Below are positions 49,401 through 58,400 of a stretch of 64,000 nucleotides of DNA, piece by piece. Position numbers and translations under genes: made by a program. The stretch lies in NCBI RefSeq assembly GCF_963678635.1, contig NC_087067.1, forward strand, positions 15,197,639 to 15,261,638. Direction: 5' to 3'. Below the pieces are notes generated by a model. The model saw only the letters and a program-made list of their open reading frames with translations. It was not told where the DNA came from and did no database searches. Numbering within the stretch: position 1 is the first letter of the stretch; every line of letters starts with the position of its first letter. The stretch is from Symsagittifera roscoffensis. Taxonomy: Eukaryota; Xenacoelomorpha; Acoela; Convolutidae.

Positions 49401-52400
49401 ACAAGTCTCTTTCACGCGCTTTTGAGCCACTGCGGATAGTTTACGGAGCGCGTGGTATATAGAAGTAGCTCCTAGAATGAATACCATACACCTAAGAGAC
49501 CTATGCGACGGCTACGTTACGCTTAACTACCAATGGGGTGGGGAAATTAAGTAGGTCGGTTGAATTCCAACAACGCACACGGAGTAAACCTGAGGATGAA
49601 AGAATTCAACTTAACTCACTTAATATCACCTTACCTGACCACTTAACATTAGTGTCACGCAACGAAGTCGGTAATCGGACGGGCTGAAACGGCTTAGGTT
49701 TACTTGAAGCGAACTGGCTTTTAGTTTCACCAATGGTGGGTGGGGATCAGGCAAATTGGTTAAGTTCCAACAACACACGCGGAAAAAACCTGGGGATGAA
49801 AAAACTCAACTTAATTTGCCTGATATTTTGCTACCAGACACCTTACCATAAGGTTGGTGTCATGTTACAGCACAGTTTCGCAGAATTCTGGGGACGTTTT
49901 GAGGAATTTTTGGATGTTTTTTACTTTTTTCCCAAAATTTTTCGGAAAGTTTTGGTCAGCAGGTTCGAGTCGTAAGCCAATCCAAAAAACTAGTCCAAAA
50001 CTTCTTGTCTATATTCCAATTTCACGAATTAAGATTCCGTTCACAAATATCCAAAATTTTTTGGTATCGAGAAAAAATGCCAATAAGTTGACTAACTATC
50101 GATTGTAAGTTATTTCAGTTCAACAGAACTGCCCAAAAATTTTGAGTGTTGAGAAAATTTACCGGTTGCTAGCTTGCGGAAATTTTTTTAGCATATAGTA
50201 CATCGTAGATAATTTTATAGCACAATTGGAGTTTTAAAAGTTTTGGAAACTTCTTACAGTTTTTAATTGGAGATTGGCTTCACCGGCAAAAATCCAAAAA
50301 CTTGGGGTGTCGAGAAAAACACAGCTCTACTTTGACCAAAAGTCAACAATCAGGTCACCTGAACAGGCCTCTCTTCCGCTAGTCAGTCTGCTCTTTCGTC
50401 AGTCTGCTCTGTCGTCTGTCGGCCAACTGGGTACGCTATGCTACTTTTCGGCCAAAGGTGCACTTTCGGCCAGACGCCCACTTTCGACCAAACGCCCACT
50501 TTCGACTTTCGGCCAACTGGATTCTGTTTGGGCCAACTGTTTTCTAACTTTCTTTTTTTCGTATTTTTGGCCAATGAGAATATACCGACGACTTTTGAAC
50601 AACTTTGACTGGGTCCCTTGTCGTGAAAAGAACGTAGTCGTGAAGAGAAAGACCTCGAGTCCCTTGTTAATTAATAGAAAAACTGTGTCCTTTTTGTCGA
50701 AACTCTAGTGGCCGGGAAACTCTCGTGTCCGGGAAACTCTCGAATAAAAGCGAAGGGGCTGGCTGAACTGACACGCACAATCAAACTGGTGGAGCAAAAC
50801 CTCCTCTTCACCTCAGTTAAGAAGTTGTACGGTGTGACGTAGGCTGACTCCAGGTCAGATATTACGAGGTAAAGCACATCGTCGTGCAGAATTGTGTGGG
50901 ACAGGAGACGCATCAACTGATGTAGAACCGGTTGGAATTCTCGAGTAAAAGCTGTGATATTCCTAAACTGCGTAGCGTGTTGTGGAAATAAAAGTAAGAA
51001 GAGATACTGTTAATTTACTGTTCTTGAACTTGTCTTGTTAACAGACGTTAGTAGCTGAGGTTGGTTACTGTTCTATAGCTTGTAATATGAAACACTGACC
51101 AACTCATCTATAAAGTTTTAGTAACACCAAATGGCCTTGACCACTCTTACATAATAATAGCATAATAAATATAGTTAGCACATATAGTTACTGCAGATGC
51201 AGTAGCTAGCAAACTGTCCTCAAGATTATGTACTGTGGATGCTGCAGTACCACATTCCCCCAGGGACCAATAAAATTTTTATCTAGTACATATAAAATTT
51301 TATAAATAACCTTACTATGAGTTTTTCGGCTCAGTTTTAGTGATCCCATTGATAATGAAGGTGTTTAGTTTTTACTATAAGTTTTTCCCAATTTCTTCTT
51401 TCTATTTTGAGTGTTTCTTAACTTCTAGAGGCACTTTCCACTGCGTGCTCCCCGGTTGTGTCGTATCCAATGCGGCATAACCAAACTTCTTCCGAAACAA
51501 ATGGCGTTCTAGCAGCTTCAATCGGGTTTCCATCGGATTATTCTTGTCCGTCTTGACATTCGCCAGTCCGTATCGATACTGCTCTAGAGCCATTTCGTTA
51601 ATGTCTGCTTCTTCGTCCGCGCTAATGTACCTAACCGAAAGTTTGACTGGGCTGCCCAGTCTTTTGGGCCCCTGGTTTTTCGTGGTTCGCTTGCTACGCC
51701 TCACGCTCGCACTACCTTGTTCGTCTACGACTGAGCCGTCAGAAATTCCTGATGGAGATCCGTGTTCGCCCGTCGTTTCTGTCTGATTCTCCGTTCTCGA
51801 TCTAATTATCTCGTCTAATTATTGATCGGCGAGGTTTTGCCATTCCTCGTCTCCCATGTCCTGTTTTTGGAAAGCATTCAAGATTGAACTTGGTGAGGTG
51901 TCCCTTGTTATGCGCTTTTTAGACTGTCTCGCTTTGGTGTTCGAACTGCCTGTTGATCGGTTTGGTCCACTGTTTCTGTTTGTCCTGGATCAGTGACATC
52001 TTCTGCTGTTACAGCAGCTTTCTTTTTATCCACTTTCTTTTTTGATTTAAGTGTTCGTTCCCTTCTAACCTGCGAGTCTTCTATCGGGTTTAACGCCACC
52101 TGCTCTTGCGTTTTCGGTCCCACTGACTTTGGACCCCCGAGATTCGGCTTTGCTCGCTTTATTGCTAAGTTTAATCCCCCACCAACAGGTGTGTCCCACG
52201 ATGTGACAACAGTCTCGCTGTCTTGAAACAGATCCTTTATCTGTTCACTCGGTAAGTTCCAATCCTCCTCTTCCGATATAGTGTCCTCAAGTAGCTCGTC
52301 ATCTTTCTTCTGGTGTTTACTCTTTGGCTCCTCTGATGGACTCTTTGCGATCTCCTTTTGGGTTGTCCCGTCCTTGGCGTCCTTGGGTATCTTCGTAGGG

Positions 52401-55400
52401 GAACTTGGTATCATTACCAGATCACTTTTGCGGTATACTGCACCTGCAGCTGTTGTCACTGTTTTTGGTGAATCAACCGCAACTTTCACTTTGAACGGTT
52501 TTGTCAGTGCCGCCCCACTTTTTCTTGTCTCGTCTCTGCGGCTGAGATTGTGGCTGTTCCACTCCGACCACTTTGGTTTGTCCTCGACAAATCCCATTTC
52601 CCATGAGTAAAGAAGCTCCTTTCGCAACTCTGGGTCGATTGTACTTGTGGTGTCCACTAATTGTGTGAGGCTGGGTCCGTCATATTTACGCCGCTCTGCA
52701 TTCCAGTTCGCGTTAGCCTCTAACAGGTTCCGAAGAGTTCTTGCTCTGTTCCTCTCCTGTGTCGACATACTCGCCTGTTTGAAGAGAGGGCTGACCTCCC
52801 TGCTTTTCTGCCCTTATTTAACGATTTTCAGAGAATCCCGAGATTGGTCAATCCTCTTCTTGAGTTGGTTTGCAGTTAATGTCGATCTCTCCAGATGCTG
52901 CTTATCTAAATGATCAAAGAATTCTACAAATTTATCTCGTATAATTTTAAACTCCGTTTTTGGTAATCTACCGAAATGTGCTTCAAATGGTGATTTCTGA
53001 ATGGTTTTCTGCTTTATCCACCGCATGTCCCCAATTATCGTACTGAGACATAGTTTAATTAACTTTACATTTTCTTCCAGTAGCATCACCCCAAACGCCT
53101 TTTTATGGTTTGAATTGTTCTTTCAACTAGACCACACCCGCGATAGTCGCCCACCGGGCAGAACTTTTGTTCTATGTTATATTCGAGACAGACTTTTTTC
53201 ATTACTTTTCGTTTGAATCCGGAAAATTGATCGGTTTTTATCGATTCTGGGATTCCGTGCGTATCTATGTACGACCGTAGGAATTTTATAGTGGTTTTTC
53301 CCCCCGTTGATTTTGTTACTTTCACCAAAGGAAACTTCGAAAACCGATCAATCGCTGTTAGCAAGTAGATTTTCTTTCCTTTAAAATCTTCTAAAGGTCC
53401 TGCGTAATCTAGCTGAACCTCCTGACCTGGCTGCGATAGCAGTGGCAGTGGTTGAGAGGAACTTTTTGGTAAAATATATTTTGCATTCTTACCATAGCGT
53501 GTACATTCTCTACATTCTTCCGCTAAGTTCACAATATCCTTGTGCATGTGGGGCCACCACAAATAATTAGACACGTCAATCATTGCTTCTTGCCCCGGAT
53601 GTCCTCTATGATTGTGTTTCATAACTGCTTCACGCAGTTGAATTGGTACTGCCAGCCTATTGTCTACCAGAATGCAGTCATCGATTTTTCATAATTAATT
53701 CCACAGCGGATTCGTGTATGGGCCCATGAGTTCAAATCCTGCCCGATCCTTCCTCTCTATTACGCGACGTAATCGGTCCATCCACACATCCTCGGAGATG
53801 AGTTCAGCCAACAGCTTTTTATCGAACAGTTTCGATAAACTGAAATTCCCGACGTCTCCCCTGTCTGCCAATGAGTTCTCCAACTGAGTTTGCCGTTTGT
53901 TAAACCTTTTCGATGGTTAAATTTTGCTGACCTCTTGACTATGATCGTCGTCCTCGGCGGTTAGATCCACTTCTATGATAGATTTAGCTGGTGAAACTGA
54001 ACGAGTACCTGCTCTCGGGCTACTCGTGACCATCTGAGTTACCGCCTCCAGCTCTTTGATGTTTCCCGACATCTCTTGATCTTTGCTGACCAGGTCCCAA
54101 ATGGATAGTAAGTTTTTTGTTTCCTCTGCGTCTTGATCCCACATTATTGATCGTGCAGCACATCTGTCTTCTTCAAAGCTGTCTGACCCCGCTCTGTCTA
54201 GTGTTCCTCTCCTTATCCGACATGTTCGATGAAAGGTAGTCTCTATTATTTCTTCTTCTGTTAATTTATCGCTCTCCTCCTGTGTCCTACAGTCTCCGAT
54301 CCTCACTGTCTTTTTCTTCATTTTTCCGTCCTCCATTTTTTCTGAGACTTTTTGTTACTATTTTTGATTAAATTGACTGACTGAACTGCTCTATTGAATT
54401 TGACAAAAGTGTTCGGATTCAACACGTTATTAATAGGCAAAAAATTTGAATTGCAGCCGGTCTCGTTCCGGTCGAGCTTTGTTCGGTTTTCGACCGTTTT
54501 GTTGCTATGGCAACCACGCCTGGATTTTGACAATTTGTCTTCTCTTTTCTGTTTTTGAGAATATTCTAGAACTTTTTCACTCTGAGTTGTTACATCAGTA
54601 TCATTCAGCCGACTGTACAATCAGTCGAGTGCTCTATGAAAACACTCAATTGAAGTGACCACAAATTTTTCATCCAATTTAGTTTCTGGCCAGGGTTCTC
54701 CTGTTGGTTCTCTATATAGATAATCGACTATCCCATATCTTTTCCCGGAATATGGACAATTTTGAATTGATAAGGCAATAGTCTATCTACCCATCTCGTT
54801 AATCTTAATTGATATGTTTTGCTAGACCGATTGCCTTCTAAGGCGGATGTTAATGCCTTATGATCAGTGACTATTACAAATTCTTTTCCTAATAAGTAAT
54901 GTTTGAAACGATCAACTACCCACACTACCGCTAACAACTCAAGCTCATTAGTAGAATATTTTTTTTCTTGATTATTCAGGTAGCGCGATGCGAATGAAAT
55001 TGGAATCCATTCATTCTTTTCTGTTTGTTGCTCTAACGATGCCCCTAGTCCACTATGACTTCCATCACATTTGACCCGAGTATCCCTAACCGGGTCATAA
55101 TAATTCAGTTTAGCAATGTTTGCTACTGCTTGTTTGATTTCTTCAAATACCTCAGTGTATTCGGGTCCCCATTCGAATTTTTTTACTGGGATTGTAAAAT
55201 TTTTCATTTTTTTTCTTCATTTTTCTGGCGCAATAATGGTCTAAGCTTGTCTGTCAAATTAGCTGCATTTGGTATAAACTTTGAAAGATGATTAATACTA
55301 CCTAGAAAGGATCTAAGTTGTTTGAGCGACTTGGGATGCTCTAACCTAAGAATAGCTTGCGTTTTCGTAATTTTTAGGGTAACCCCACTTTCTGACAGTT

Positions 55401-58400
55401 TATGTCCAAGCCAATTTACTTCTGTTTTAAAGAATTCACATTTCGACAGCTTCAGGGATAAGTTTTCCTTATCTAATTTCATTAGAACGTCGGTAATTAA
55501 TTTTTCATGTTCTAGCTCCGATCCCTTTGAGACGATGAATATGTCGTCCAAGAAACAAAACGTGTTCTTAGAATTATTTAACGTCCGATCCATTGCTTTT
55601 TGAAATTCGGCTGGCATATCTGCCAACCCGTAGAATCCCGTCAAAAATCGATTTGTACCCGTAGCTTTCCCCATACGATGTTGAAATTGCACTGTCTTGC
55701 AGTTTGCGGTGTCAATTTTAACTGACTATACGCATATTTCAAATCTAACACAGTGAAAAACAAGGTACCTGCTACTTGTGCAGTTACTATCTGACTGACA
55801 CCGTCTTATAGCTCCTCCACATTCGGCATCTGATACTTGTTTTTGTACAATTGTCTGTTGATAGGCTTTGCATCCAGAGCCAATTTAATTGAATCATCTT
55901 TCTTCACTGTGATGACAATAGGGGCTATGAAACAATCACTAGTACACTTGTCTAACTTTTGAGTATGGCCTTCTACTAGTAATTTTTCGATTTCCTTCTC
56001 AACTTTTCCTTGCACATGGATAGGTATTATCCTCCCCTTTTCCTGAATCGGTCAGAGAGGAAACTTGAGCCTCGTACTTACTACATGATTTACTGATCGT
56101 CCTTTTCTGTCAAACAGGGGTTTGAAATCCTCATAGAATTTTTCTTTCCACGACCCCGGCTGTTCACACAGCATTATGTCAAATCGGGATTTTTCTTTCG
56201 GAGCAGGTCTTTGCGTAGTGGTTATACCCACTTTACTTTGTAAATCTAAACCTAAGATACACCATGTCCTCCGTTCAGTTATCAGAAATGCAGCATCCGG
56301 AACTTTCCATCCAGCGGACCGTTTTTTTGCCTTCACCGCACCCAATATTGCTATTGGTTTTTTATTATAGTCCACGAATTGTGCTGGCAAATTCAATTTT
56401 TCGACCGGGGTGAACTGTATTTTCCCTGACGAGTCTAAAATCTGTTTCGCCACTGTCCAATTTAGAAATGAAATTGGGCTACCGGTGTCCACTGTCATAT
56501 ATATTATTTGGTTATCAATTCGGATTAGGGCTTTCAATGATTTCATCCTTCCCGATGTTGAATCTTTCCGAATGTCAATTTTTTTCGTTTCGAGTTTATT
56601 TACTCCATTGCTGCCACTGTTGTCTCTTTTTTTTTCTCTTCGATGTATCGATTTATCATCTCTATCTGATTGTCTTTTTGTTCAATTGCCATAACCTCAA
56701 ATTCTTCACACGAATCAAATGTTTGAATCAAATTACATTCTTCCCCCGAACTCTCTGTATTCTCAATTATTTCACTGACCTGTTGTGAACGACACATTCG
56801 AGCAAAGTGGTTTGGTTTATTACAGTTCTTACATTGTTTTCCCATTGCCTTACAATTTTTCAAATGACCATCTACAAATGGTTTGCCACACTTATTGCAT
56901 TGATTCCTATCATCTGCGTTATATATTTTCGATATCGCCTTCCTATTGGCTGTTTCCGTCTATTACTTTCGCGATAGGGTTTTCTACTATTCTGATTCCT
57001 GTTTCCCACCTCCAGGATAGGTTCCTGCTTGATTTTAATTTGAGAACCTGGTTGGGTTATTGTTTTTGCAGCACCCAGTGTGGACGTCTGAAACGCCTGT
57101 GTCAATTGTTTGCTCTGCTCGAATTTTATCGCACGTTTTAACACTTCTTCAGGAGGTAATGTCTCAAACGTGAGCTTGTCCTGCAATGCTGGGCTTCGCA
57201 TTTTAGAAATAAAGAGATCTCTGACTAACTCATCTTCTAAAGTGTCCAATGCCGATTTCGCTGCTTGAGCAGCTAGTGCGGCATGAAATGACTCTGACGA
57301 TTCTCCCATTTCCTGCGATCTATTAAATAACTTATAACGCTCATAGGTGATACTTTGGCATTTTTCAAAAGTCTCCTTTGCTAATCTGGCCATCTCTTTA
57401 AATTCCAATTTAGAAACCTCAACATGTGGATTTTTTTGAACAAACTGTTTCTTTCCTTCCGTCCCAAACGCAAGAAAAAGCCTGGATGCTATTCGCTTTT
57501 GAACTTCGTTGTAGTAAATATAGTGACCCACTTTAGGTCCTCTTTCTCTCCTCTCTTCCTTCTCGACTGCTACTCGATCTTTTAATAGTCTGTCCCGTGC
57601 TTCTCTAGCTGCTGTTGCAGCAGCGGATTCACCCTCTCTGGGTGTTTCTGGACGGGGTTCCGGCTCCTCCAACACTGGTTTAGGATCTTCCAGCATAACT
57701 TCTGGATTGACATTTTCTTTTACAGTTACCGCCATCAGGAACTGATCGAACCATACTTTAAAATTCCAAGGTGGATCAGAGTTCGCTGTGGTCCAGAAAA
57801 CAGAAATTCTCATGTCAGTTCTATTATCCTGAGCCAAAAATCCTGCTGACTGCGCCATGTGATATTCCTAAACTGCGTAGCGTGTTGTGGAAATAAAAAT
57901 AAGAAGAGATACTGTTAATTTACTGTTCTTGAACTTGTCTTGTTAACAGACGTTAGTAGCTGAGGTTGGTTTCTGTTCTATAGCTTGTAATATGAAACAC
58001 TGACCAACTCATCTATAAAGTTTTAGTAACACCAAATGGCCTTGACCACTCTTACATAATAATAGCATAATAAATATAGTTAGCACATATGGTTACTGCA
58101 GATGCAGTAGCTAGCAAACTGTCCTCAAGGTTATGTACTGTGGTGCGCCATAAGTGTCCCTTGTGGGGCGCCAAAATGTGCGCCTGAATCTCCACGGATT
58201 GTAAAAATATCAGATTTCAAACAATTGAATTCGAGTCTTTTATCGGCAAAATAACTCGGTAAATTTGAAAACATAACGATAAATTTCAACAAGTTTTTTT
58301 ATTGTTAACATCGGTAACATCGGTAACATCGGCCACAAAAACACTGCATAACTCAAAGCAAGCTGCAAAAATGGCCAGTATTTGTCCTTGAGTCAAATTG

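Larger units (their letters stand above)
49286..50954 (-). other. BEL leader region between gag and the Gypsy insertion
   Basis: Upstream of gag on the minus strand. It holds a 200-bp direct duplication (CCAACAAC.CAC.CGG at about 49,567 and 49,767 with matching flanks). A short tandem array at 50.37-50.52 kb has words CGTCAGTCTGCTCT and CGCCCACTTTCG. A longin-like fragment lies at its far end. Confidence 0.5.
56600..57858 (-). pseudogene. Gypsy gag with zinc knuckles, one frameshift
   Basis: ATG at 57,858 uses the last LTR base plus the first PBS bases, so the protein starts MAQSAGFLAQ. Capsid-like helices follow (VWFDQFLMAVTVKEN; LLKDRVAVEKEERRERGPKV; LFNRSQEMGESSESFHAAL). After a frameshift near 56,93x there are two knuckles, CNKCGKPFVDGHLKNC and CKNCNKPNHFARMC (the second a standard CCHC). 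It ends at TAA 56,600-56,602. Confidence 0.82.
50954..58150 (-). mobile_element. Ty3/Gypsy LTR retrotransposon nested in BEL element
   Basis: Direct repeats at about 50,954-51,264 and 57,855-58,150. Minus-strand order: 5' LTR, PBS overlapping the gag start, gag with zinc knuckles, -1 frameshift signal, protease, RT, RNase H, linker, integrase with a long tail, purine tract (CCCTGGGGGAA), 3' LTR. RT-RNase H-integrase order is Gypsy type. Several TAA/TGA stops and frameshifts make it inactive. It landed just downstream of the BEL PBS. Confidence 0.9.

Noticed and set aside
52281..52913. Plus-strand Ser/Phe-rich open frames of about 90-110 codons
   Set aside because: Reverse-strand shadows of the Gypsy integrase tail, whose Lys/Glu-rich codons read as Ser/Phe on the other strand.
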